From NCBI GenBank assembly GCA_045658005.1, contig JAZOUD010000032.1, positions 1 to 5,530 of the forward strand: a stretch of DNA of 5,530 bases, given 5' to 3'. Positions 1 to 4,807 of this stretch are shown piece after piece. Source of the DNA: UBA2862 sp045658005 (GTDB lineage Bacteria; Bacillota; Clostridia; Christensenellales; Aristaeellaceae). The notes under the pieces were generated by a model. That model searched no databases. It saw nothing but the letters and a program-made list of their open reading frames with translations, and was not told the DNA's origin. The position numbers and the translations under genes are program-made. Every line of letters starts with the position of its first letter. Position 1 is the first letter of the stretch.

Positions 1-325
1 CCCTCGGCTTCGACGACTGGAAGCTCAGGTCGCTGCCCAGGGGCTTCCGGTCGATCTTGTACTTCTGCCCGACGCCCAGCGTCACCTTCGTCACCGCCGC
101 GTTGGCCGTCATGTCCTCCGCGGGCCCCTCGACGTCCGCAATCTCCGCCCCGTCGATCTCCAGCGCCGCCCCGTCCAGCGCCAGCGCCTCCGGCGCTTCA
201 ACCCCGGGCAGCTCGATTTCGACATCCGCCGCCTCGACGACGATGTCCGCCTCCGCCAGGCCAGCCGTGCCCAGCAGCAGCGCCGCCAGCAGCACCGCCA
301 GCAGCCTTGTCACGTTGCGCTTCAT
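1..325 (-). CDS. Secreted protein with predicted Ig-like domain (N-terminal part, runs off the window)
   Basis: Partial gene: 108 codons are visible and the C-terminus lies beyond the left edge. The start is the ATG at 325, because an AGGAGG (334-339) sits 8 nt upstream; an in-frame ATG at 331 is only 2 nt from it. Residues 1-26 form a classical signal peptide: MKRN, a Leu/Ala core, then AEA before Asp27, so the product should be exported. Residues 27-75 are acidic and rich in Ala, Glu and Asp, with no recognisable fold. From about residue 78 the sequence VTKVTLGVGQKYKI, then SDLSFQSSKPR, resembles the first strands of a bacterial group 2 Ig-like (BIG2) domain, which usually continues into a 'VATVS'-type strand. 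The domain call is inference from a short stretch. A surface or cell-wall protein is likely; its function is unknown. It has its own promoter and is separated from prs by that gene's terminator. Confidence 0.72.
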   Translation of the reverse strand, partial: MKRNVTRLLAVLLAALLLGTAGLAEADIVVEAADVEIELPGVEAPEALALDGAALEIDGAEIADVEGPAEDMTANAAVTKVTLGVGQKYKIDRKPLGSDLSFQSSKPR

Positions 326-362
326 GCCCATAGCCTCCTACGTGATATTCGTTCCCGCGACC

Positions 363-391
363 ATATTACACCAAAAGGCGCAAAAGGTCAA
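363..391 (-). promoter_or_regulatory. Sigma-A promoter of the secreted Ig-like protein gene
   Basis: Reading the minus strand, TTGACC (386-391) is followed after exactly 17 nt by TAATAT (363-368). Both boxes are one mismatch from the TTGACA/TATAAT consensus. Transcription should start near 356, giving a leader of about 30 nt before the ATG at 325. Confidence 0.75.
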
Positions 392-429
392 TTAAAACTC
401 ACGAATTCATCCCCATGACACTATACCTT

Positions 430-464
430 CCCTAACCCCTGAAGCCTGACCCCTAACCCCTCAA
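430..464. repeat. Degenerate heptamer array (CCCTAAC-like, five units)
   Basis: Five consecutive 7-mers can be read without gaps: CCCTAAC, CCCTGAA, GCCTGAC, CCCTAAC, CCCTCAA. Units 1 and 4 are identical and the others differ from them at one or two positions. The array lies between the secreted-protein promoter and a REP-like hairpin and does not overlap a gene. Its function is unknown. Confidence 0.6.
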
Positions 465-468
465 CTTC

Positions 469-497
469 TGGGACAAGGGGACGGTTCTCTTGTCCCA
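469..497. repeat. REP-like hairpin unit (single copy)
   Basis: A perfect 9-bp inverted repeat, TGGGACAAG (469-477) with CTTGTCCCA (489-497), encloses an 11-nt loop that contains GGGACGGTTCT. The same sequence recurs at 4206-4234 and 4244-4272 with only two or three changes, so this is a dispersed repeat family. It lies 41 nt beyond the prs terminator and may be an intergenic REP element; no transposase is present in the window. Confidence 0.8.
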
Positions 498-537
498 CTT
501 CTCCCCGGCAAAACCGTCATACGGCGCGATAAACGGG

Positions 538-563
538 AAAAGGGCCGCTTTCGCGGCCCTTTT
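538..563 (-). terminator. Intrinsic terminator of the VanW-prs unit
   Basis: GGGCCGC (542-548) and GCGGCCC (553-559) form a perfect 7-bp GC stem around the tetraloop TTTC. AAAA on one side and TTTT on the other extend it to 11 bp. On the minus strand the hairpin starts 19 nt after the prs stop codon and is followed by TTTT, then CCCGTTTA. The symmetric A/T flanks mean it could also stop plus-strand transcription. Confidence 0.85.
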
Positions 564-582
564 ATCCGTGTATGTATTCCCC

Positions 583-1584
583 TCACAGCTCCAGCCCGGT
601 GAAGCCGAAGCCCGCGGTGACCACCCGCTCGGGCAGCTCGCTGAACATGGCGTTGACGGACTGGTAGTTGTAGTAGCGCATGATGGTCTCGGCGAACATC
701 GGCGCCACGGAGACGGTGCGGAACTTCTCCTGCCCCACAATGTTGGGGTTTTCCACGGTGTCGGTGGAATAGACCCGGCTGATGGGGCTGTCGTTGATCT
801 TCCTGACGCCGTCGGCGGAGACGATGTTGTGGCTGAGCAGCGCCACGATATCCCTCGCGCCCCGGGCCTTCAGCGAATCGGCCAGGTTCACCAGCGTGCC
901 GCCGGAGATGGTGAAGTCGTCCACGATCAGGCAGTCCTTGTCCTTCACGTTGCCGATGACCTCCAGGATCTGGGCGTTCTCGTGGTGGTCGGTGCGGGTC
1001 TTGTCGCCGATGGCGATGGGCAGCCCCAGCGCGTCGGCGAACTTCCGGGCCTGCTTGGCGAAGCCTGCGTCTGGCGACACCACCACGGCGTTGGAGGTAT
1101 CCAGCCGCTTCATCACCTCGGTGAGCATCGGCAGCGCGTACAGGTGGTCCACCGGCTTCTTCCAGAAGCCCTGCAGCTGGGGCGCGTGCAGGTCCATGGT
1201 CACGAAGCGGTCCGCCCCCGCCAGCTCCATGCACTCGGCGCACACCCGCGCCCGGATGGAGACCCGGGGCTCGTCCTTCTTGTCGCCCTTGCCGTAGCCG
1301 AAGTAAGGCATGATCAACGTGCAGGAAAGCGCGTTGGCCCGCTTGAAGGCGTCCATCCAGAACAGGATCTCGACGAACTCGTCATTGGACTGCATGCCGA
1401 TGGGCTGCACCAGGAAGATGTCCCGGTCGCGGACGGTCTCGTTCACCCGGACAAAGGTGTTGCCCTCGGAGAACTTGATCACCTCGCAGGATCCCAGCGG
1501 CTTGTTCATGTAATTGCACATGCGCTCGGCAAAGATCCTTCCCCCACTGCCGGCAAAGATGGAAATATTCGCGGTCTCAAACAT
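583..1584 (-). CDS. prs: Ribose-phosphate pyrophosphokinase (PRPP synthase), divergent
   Basis: Makes PRPP from ribose 5-phosphate and ATP in the cytoplasm, feeding purine, pyrimidine, histidine, tryptophan and NAD synthesis. The product is 333 aa, slightly longer than the usual 310-320. The ATG at 1584 starts the MFETANISIFAGSGG strand and has AAAGGAG 11 nt upstream; longer in-frame starts lie inside the VanW gene. Family landmarks are KFSEGNTFVRVNETVR (37-52), PYFGYGKGDKKD (93-104), MDLH (130-133), VVSPDAGFAKQAR (168-180) and the PRPP loop VDDFTISGGT (221-230). Lys195 and Arg197 in DKTR appear to match the catalytic Lys and Arg of the flexible loop in the B. subtilis enzyme. Oddities: the usual Arg-Gln of the ATP-binding GYARQD is Lys99-Gly100, and the loop Asp of DDxxDTxGT is Ile226. 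It therefore belongs to a divergent branch; PRPP synthase activity is likely but not certain. It lies 32 nt downstream of the VanW gene and is probably co-transcribed with it. Confidence 0.9.
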   Translation of the reverse strand: MFETANISIFAGSGGRIFAERMCNYMNKPLGSCEVIKFSEGNTFVRVNETVRDRDIFLVQPIGMQSNDEFVEILFWMDAFKRANALSCTLIMPYFGYGKGDKKDEPRVSIRARVCAECMELAGADRFVTMDLHAPQLQGFWKKPVDHLYALPMLTEVMKRLDTSNAVVVSPDAGFAKQARKFADALGLPIAIGDKTRTDHHENAQILEVIGNVKDKDCLIVDDFTISGGTLVNLADSLKARGARDIVALLSHNIVSADGVRKINDSPISRVYSTDTVENPNIVGQEKFRTVSVAPMFAETIMRYYNYQSVNAMFSELPERVVTAGFGFTGLEL

Positions 1585-1616
1585 ATCCCCCAACGCTCCT
1601 TTGCATGTTATGCTGG

Positions 1617-3497
1617 CTACGTCCCCTTCTCGTCCTTCTTCTCGGCCTCCGGGTCTACCACGTTGCCCTTTTCGTCGTGCACGCCGCGCCAATAGACGTT
1701 CATGCCCGCTACATAGGCGTCGTAGCTGATCTGCTCGCGGCTGACCTCTTCCTTGGTGTCCCAGTCGTAGGCCACCAGCCAGCCCTCGCTGTGGCAGCTG
1801 CCGTGGCCCTCGGTCTTCAGCTTGGGCTTGTCGGTGATGTAGTAGACCTCCTTGCCGGAGTAGTCCGGCTCGTAGCGCTTGCGGGTGGACTTCTGCTCGT
1901 CCAGCACCACCGACTCCAGCTGGTAGTGGTATTCCGGCCGCGTGCCGTAGATGGTCACGGTGGCAAACTCCCGGTCCACGCTGGTGTAGATGTAGATGGC
2001 GTGCTCGGTGTCGTTGCGGAACACGAAGTTCTTGCCGTCGGTGCCGTTGGTGCCGTACTCCACCGCGGCGTCCTGACTGGGCTCCACGTAGCTGACGGTC
2101 ATCTTGTGGTTGTGGCGCTCCAGGATGGTCATGTTGGCCATCAGCACCGCGTCGTACAGCGTGGTGGACGCCTGGCAGACGCCGCCGCCCACGCCCTTGA
2201 CCTTCTCGTTGCCGGCGTACTCAGGAGCCTCCTTGAAGCCGCGCCCGATGGTGCGGGGGCCGACCACCGCGTTGAAATCGCAGGTGTCGCCGGGATAGAC
2301 CACATAGCCGTTGAAGAAGCTCAGCGCCGTGGCCACGTTGGATCGGCTGTCGGAGCCGCGGAAGGTGACGTCCGTGGCGAACTTGGCCACCACCTTCATC
2401 TCCATGTTGTCCGAGGTCACCGCCGGCAAAAGCGGCTCCACGGGCAGCGCCGTCGAGCCCTCGCCGGTCTCGATCAGCGTCGCCAGGTTGTCCTGGGCCC
2501 GCTCCCGGTCCAGCTCCACGCCGTTCTTCGACGCCCGTATGATCTCAGGACGGGTGCCGGTCACGGCCACCTCGGCGTCCACAGGGGCCACGTAGATCTC
2601 GTCGTAGAGCTCGTCCACGAACGCCTCCACGGCGTCCTCGTCGTAGGTCATCGCGCTGTTGAACCTCGCCGGGGCGTCCTTCAGGTTGTCCGCCACCTGC
2701 TTGCGGTCCGCGCGGCTGCCCACGTGGCCCAGGTTCCAGGCCAGGTCTACCTCCTGGGCGTAGTCAAAGGATGCGCCGTAGTCCGCCGGCTTGAAATCCC
2801 AGCTCCTGTCCCCGTAGGTCAGCGCGTAGGTGGTGTTCAGCCGCCGGTCCTTCTCCTGCGCCACCAGCGCGACGCCGTCCTCGTAGGTCTGCCCGGACAG
2901 GTCCACGCCGTTGACGTATACATTGTCCAGGAAGCGCTCCACCGAGGAGGCCCGCAGGTCGCCCACCGTCCGGGCGATGCCCACGCCCAGGCCCGCCAGC
3001 GCGATGGCCGCCAGCCCCAGGATCAGCCCCAGCCGCAGCTTCGGGGACATCCCCCCACGGCGGCGGTTTGACCGGCCGAAGCCCTGCCGCATCGGTGTCC
3101 GTCCGTTCGACTGCCCCCGGCCGCGCGCATCCCGCCGGTCATAGCCCGCCGGCGCGCGGCGATTCTCCGCCTCGCGGCCATAGCCATCCCGCCGGTCGTA
3201 TCCCGCCGACCCACGGCCCGCACTCGTCCCACGGCCCGAAGTACGGCCATATACCGGCTCACGTCCATAGGGGCCGCGCCGATCGTCCCGCGCCATTTCC
3301 CGGCCATAGGAACCGCGCCGGCCATTGCCTGCCGACGCCCGATTCCCAGTCAATGGGCGATCCGAAGCCCGGCCCGCTGCCGACGTTCGGCCCGCAGTCG
3401 ACGTTCGGCCCGCAGTCGACGTTCGACCCGCAGTCGACGTTCGACCCGCGCCCATTCCGGGACGATTGCCATTTTCCGTATAACTCCCGCTGGTCAC
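1617..3497 (-). CDS. VanW-family membrane-anchored protein with Arg/Gly-rich N-terminal tail
   Basis: 626 aa from the GTG at 3497, chosen because GGGAG (3506-3510) lies 8 nt upstream. Residues 1-150 are low-complexity, basic and probably disordered cytoplasmic sequence, with four GRTSTA-type hexapeptides (about 18-41) and YDRRD/YGRE motifs. One membrane segment follows (about 155-176, LGLILGLAAIALAGLGVGIA), so the rest should be extracellular. Residues about 187-340 resemble the peptidoglycan-binding domain found before VanW (VYVNGVDLSGQTYEDG). About 372-505 is the VanW domain, with GPRTIGRGFKEAPEY and GVGGGVCQASTTLYDAVL (about 435-452). The C-terminal 100 residues may hold a decayed G5-like domain. 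The family is named after a gene in the vanB-type vancomycin-resistance cluster, but its biochemical role is not established; cell-envelope function is inference. No van genes are nearby, so this is not evidence of resistance. prs follows in the same direction. Confidence 0.88.
   Translation of the reverse strand: MTSGSYTENGNRPGMGAGRTSTAGRTSTAGRTSTAGRTSAAGRASDRPLTGNRASAGNGRRGSYGREMARDDRRGPYGREPVYGRTSGRGTSAGRGSAGYDRRDGYGREAENRRAPAGYDRRDARGRGQSNGRTPMRQGFGRSNRRRGGMSPKLRLGLILGLAAIALAGLGVGIARTVGDLRASSVERFLDNVYVNGVDLSGQTYEDGVALVAQEKDRRLNTTYALTYGDRSWDFKPADYGASFDYAQEVDLAWNLGHVGSRADRKQVADNLKDAPARFNSAMTYDEDAVEAFVDELYDEIYVAPVDAEVAVTGTRPEIIRASKNGVELDRERAQDNLATLIETGEGSTALPVEPLLPAVTSDNMEMKVVAKFATDVTFRGSDSRSNVATALSFFNGYVVYPGDTCDFNAVVGPRTIGRGFKEAPEYAGNEKVKGVGGGVCQASTTLYDAVLMANMTILERHNHKMTVSYVEPSQDAAVEYGTNGTDGKNFVFRNDTEHAIYIYTSVDREFATVTIYGTRPEYHYQLESVVLDEQKSTRKRYEPDYSGKEVYYITDKPKLKTEGHGSCHSEGWLVAYDWDTKEEVSREQISYDAYVAGMNVYWRGVHDEKGNVVDPEAEKKDEKGT
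3381..3452 (-). repeat. Four-copy 18-bp tandem repeat inside the VanW-family gene
   Basis: Four adjacent 18-bp units start at 3381, 3399, 3417 and 3435. The first two are identical; the third differs by one base and the fourth by a few at its end. On the minus strand each encodes a GRTSTA-type hexapeptide, so copy-number change would stay in frame. Each unit junction carries a GTCGAC palindrome. Confidence 0.9.
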
Positions 3498-3505
3498 AAT
3501 CAATG

Positions 3506-3510
3506 CTCCC
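3506..3510 (-). promoter_or_regulatory. Ribosome binding site that fixes the GTG start of the VanW-family gene
   Basis: GGGAG on the minus strand, 8 nt before the GTG at 3497. An upstream ATG in the same frame (3581) has no such site and falls within a few bases of the predicted transcription start, so the GTG is preferred. Confidence 0.55.
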
Positions 3511-3547
3511 AAAGAAGGTCCAATAAAAGCCAAATCTATCGCTTCAC

Positions 3548-3569
3548 CCGGACCGGCGCCCCGGTCCGG
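3548..3569 (-). other. GC-rich hairpin in the leader of the VanW-family gene
   Basis: CCGGACCGG (3548-3556) and CCGGTCCGG (3561-3569) are perfect 9-bp complements around the 4-nt loop CGCC. With the promoter placed at 3590-3618, the hairpin starts about 14 nt into the transcript and ends about 38 nt before the ribosome binding site. No T-tract follows, so it is not a standard terminator. It could stabilise the 5' end of the mRNA or be a protein-binding site. Confidence 0.6.
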
Positions 3570-3589
3570 CAACAATCTCATACGCCTTA

Positions 3590-3618
3590 ATTATATCACA
3601 TCCCCCCCATGCGTATAA
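3590..3618 (-). promoter_or_regulatory. Extended -10 promoter of the VanW-prs unit
   Basis: On the minus strand a perfect TATAAT (3590-3595) is preceded by TGA, fitting the extended -10 motif TGN. The -35 position 17 nt upstream reads TTATAC (3613-3618), which is poor. The oligo-T/A stretch farther upstream (3641-3660) could act as an UP-like element. Transcription should begin near 3583, giving a leader of about 85 nt before the GTG. Confidence 0.65.
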
Positions 3619-3660
3619 GTCACATTCATCATCGTAATTGTAAAAAAACTAAAAATCTTT

Positions 3661-3722
3661 CGGAGGGGAAATACTGAATTCTGATTTGTCGCAATGCGAC
3701 AAATCAGAATTTCCCCCCTCCG
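3661..3722. repeat. Palindrome family, copy 1, with extended outer arms
   Basis: The core 3677-3711 is a perfect inverted repeat: two 17-nt arms, AATTCTGATTTGTCGCA and its complement, around one central base. After a 5-nt interruption on the left, outer arms CGGAGGGGAAA (3661-3671) and TTCCCCCCTCCG (3711-3722) are also largely complementary, giving a potential stem across 62 nt. It lies between two divergent genes and ends 3 nt before the -35 box of the downstream gene. Copies 2 and 3 lie at 4720-4755 and 5501-5530. Confidence 0.9.
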
Positions 3723-3725
3723 CCA

Positions 3726-3754
3726 TTGACAACCCCGCCAACATGTAGTATCCT
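3726..3754 (+). promoter_or_regulatory. Sigma-A promoter of the NifX-like gene
   Basis: A perfect -35 box TTGACA (3726-3731), a 17-nt spacer and TATCCT (3749-3754). Transcription should start near 3761, leaving a leader of about 27 nt that contains GGAGG at 3776-3780. Confidence 0.8.
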
Positions 3755-3787
3755 CAATTCACGAGACAAAAACACGGAGGTAATCCC

Positions 3788-4192
3788 ATGCGCATAGCGA
3801 TTCCCTATTATATGGACAAGATCTTCCAGCACTTCGGCCACGCGCCCCAGTTCAAGGTCTACGAGGTCGAAAACCACCAGGTGCTGATGGAGATGGTGGT
3901 GGAGGTCGAGCAGCAGGGCCACGACGCCGTGGCCGCGCTGCTGCGCTCTATGGACGTGCGGGTGGTGATCTGCGGCAACATCGGCCAGGGCGCGATGCAG
4001 GCGCTGCAAAACGCCGGCATACTCTTCTACGCCGGCGTGGTCGGCGACGCCGACGAGGCCATCACCGCGCTGATCCAGGGTGGCCTGAAATACGACCCCA
4101 ACATCAAATGCACCGCCCACGAAGGCTGCGGCGGCGACTGTTCCGAGTGCGGCAGCGACTGCGGCGGCGATTGCGAAGCGTGCGGGCACTGA
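3788..4192 (+). CDS. NifX/NifB-type (FeMo-co biosynthesis-like) protein with Cys-rich tail
   Basis: 134 aa, started at the ATG 7 nt after GGAGG (3776-3780). Residues 1-100 match the dinitrogenase iron-molybdenum cofactor domain family in its small stand-alone MTH1175-type form: the opening strand MRIAIP, the HFGHAPQFKVYEV segment (15-27), the strand VRVVICGNIGQGAMQAL (57-73), and GILFYAGVVGDADEAITALIQGGL (77-100). The tail, residues 106-134, holds seven cysteines (108, 114, 118, 121, 125, 129, 132) plus His111 and His134, arranged as CGGDC and ECG modules, which suggests metal or Fe-S binding. The nif relatives bind FeMo-cofactor precursors, but the stand-alone clostridial forms have no settled role and no nif genes are visible here, so a part in nitrogen fixation should not be assumed. 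It is monocistronic by appearance: its own strong promoter and hairpins 14 nt after the stop. Confidence 0.88.
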   Translation: MRIAIPYYMDKIFQHFGHAPQFKVYEVENHQVLMEMVVEVEQQGHDAVAALLRSMDVRVVICGNIGQGAMQALQNAGILFYAGVVGDADEAITALIQGGLKYDPNIKCTAHEGCGGDCSECGSDCGGDCEACGH

Positions 4193-4205
4193 AGCCAACA
4201 ACCTG

Positions 4206-4234
4206 TGGGACAAGGGGACGGTTCTTCTGTCCCA
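4206..4234. repeat. REP-like hairpin unit A (tandem array)
   Basis: First of three units spaced exactly 38 bp apart. Ends TGGGACA and TGTCCCA (7-bp stem) enclose the core GGGGACGGTTCT. It starts 14 nt after the NifX-like stop codon and would form a hairpin at the 3' end of that transcript, possibly protecting or ending it, although no T-tract follows. Confidence 0.85.
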
Positions 4235-4243
4235 GCTGCTCAG

Positions 4244-4272
4244 TGGGACAAGGGGACGGTTCTCCTGTCCCA
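4244..4272. repeat. REP-like hairpin unit B (tandem array)
   Basis: Differs from unit A at a single base in the loop-to-stem region, where C replaces T. The 9-nt linkers that follow units A and B, GCTGCTCAG and ACAGCTCAG, are also similar, so the duplicated unit is 38 bp including the linker. Confidence 0.85.
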
Positions 4273-4281
4273 ACAGCTCAG

Positions 4282-4348
4282 TGGGACAAGGGAGACAATT
4301 CTCTCGTCATATGTCACGGGCGTCACGTGACGACAGAGCCGTCCCCAT
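4282..4348. repeat. REP-like inverted pair (unit C plus opposite-strand partner)
   Basis: Unit C begins TGGGACAAGGGAGACAATTCT at the 38-bp register but then diverges from A and B. After the short link GGGC, a reverse-oriented partner (4322-4346) reads GTCACGTGACGACAGAG followed by CCGTCCCCA, roughly complementary to unit C with small gaps. It includes the perfect palindrome GTCACGTGAC (4322-4331). The arrangement resembles a pair of REP units in opposite orientation. Confidence 0.6.
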
Positions 4349-4350
4349 GA

Positions 4351-4550
4351 TACCCGGGCGGCCCCCACGTGCTCGGGGACACCTTCTACGGCCAGCTGGA
4401 CGCGCTGGATCCCCTCCGTCCGGACTACATCTCTATCACTTCAACAAGAACCGGGCCTACTGGGAATACGACTGGAGCCCCGAAGGGTTTGACGACATGA
4501 CCGCGGCCATATTCGGGGACGTCGTGAAGCACCTCCGATTCGCCGGTTGA
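4351..4550 (+). pseudogene. Frameshifted C-terminal remnant of an unrecognised protein
   Basis: Two adjoining frames each look like real protein. From 4351 one frame reads YPGGPHVLGDTFYGQLDALDP then LRPDYIS (to about 4434). A frame one base earlier then reads YHFNKNRAYWEYDWSPEGF, DDMTAAIFGDVVKHLRFAG and a stop at 4548-4550. Joined by a one-base slip near 4430-4440 they make about 67 residues rich in aromatic and acidic positions, unlike random shadow translations of GC-rich DNA. The 5' side is cut by a TGA (4348-4350) at the edge of the REP-like array, and no ribosome binding site is visible. I do not recognise the family. It is best read as the decayed tail of a gene disrupted by repeats; a sequencing error or programmed frameshift is possible but less likely. 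Confidence 0.4.
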
Positions 4551-4563
4551 CCGCCGAAATAGC

Positions 4564-4636
4564 ATGACGCCGGGAGACGGTTCTCCTTGCCATAAGTCAA
4601 GCGCATCCTATGGCAACAGAACCGTCCCCCGGTCAT
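4564..4636. repeat. REP-like long inverted pair
   Basis: The left arm (4564-4594) runs ATGACGCCGGGAGACGGTTCT and ends CTTGCCATA. The right arm (4609-4636) runs TATGGCAACAGAACCGTCCC and ends CCCGGTCAT. The arms are largely complementary over about 28 bp with a few mismatches and gaps, around a 14-nt loop. The core GGGACGGTTCT is shared with the units at 469-497 and 4206-4272, but the ends differ (TTGCCATA in place of TTGTCCCA), so this is a variant of the family in a head-to-head pair. Confidence 0.8.
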
Positions 4637-4719
4637 ATTTTGTCTTCTCCAATAACTCGACACGAAAAAACACTTTTGGCGTGTTATTATTATATAGGGT
4701 ATCTGTTCAGGCGGGGGAC

Positions 4720-4755
4720 TTCTGATTTGTCGCGATGTTGCTCGACAAATCAGAA
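4720..4755. repeat. Palindrome family, copy 2 (upstream of the DUF6291 gene)
   Basis: Perfect 13-bp arms TTCTGATTTGTCG (4720-4732) and CGACAAATCAGAA (4743-4755) enclose a 10-nt loop. It is preceded by GGGGGAC and followed by TTTCC, matching the outer sequence of the other copies. It lies 52 nt before the start of the DUF6291 gene, downstream of the AT-rich stretch that probably holds its promoter, so it would form a hairpin in the 5' leader. Confidence 0.9.
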
Positions 4756-4807
4756 TTTCCATGCAACCTGCCAATTACAATACAGAAATCATTTCGGAGG
4801 TGTCGAT

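Noticed and set aside
490..1695. Long plus-strand open frame (401 codons) opposite prs
   Set aside because: It is the antisense shadow of prs: its His, Val and Leu-rich translation has no family features, it lacks a ribosome binding site, and the minus strand carries all PRPP synthase motifs.
1605..3071. Long plus-strand open frame (488 codons) opposite the VanW-family gene
   Set aside because: Antisense shadow of the VanW gene produced by GC-rich codon use; low-complexity translation with no recognisable domain.
1617..3497. Vancomycin resistance determinant
   Set aside because: The VanW domain alone is widespread in Firmicutes; no vanH, vanA/B, vanX, vanS or vanR gene is present.
3677..3711. 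Intrinsic terminator at palindrome copy 1
   Set aside because: The stem is long, but neither side carries a T-tract (TTCCCCCC follows on the plus strand) and no gene ends nearby. A repeat or operator-like site fits better.
3788..4192. Evidence for nitrogen fixation
   Set aside because: The domain also occurs in many non-diazotrophs as a stand-alone protein, and no nif gene is visible.
3704..4273. Minus-strand open frame over the NifX-like gene
   Set aside because: It begins in the REP-like array and mirrors the plus-strand gene, which has a promoter, ribosome binding site and clear family match.
4206..4310. Possible CRISPR array (29-nt repeats, regular spacing)
   Set aside because: The linkers are only 9 nt and similar to each other, the units contain their own hairpins, and no cas gene is present. 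A tandem REP-like array fits better.
4610..4807. Longer version of the DUF6291 protein starting at 4610
   Set aside because: The extra 66 codons translate a REP-like arm, an AT-rich promoter-like stretch and palindrome copy 2; the ATG at 4808 has a strong ribosome binding site and starts the conserved domain.
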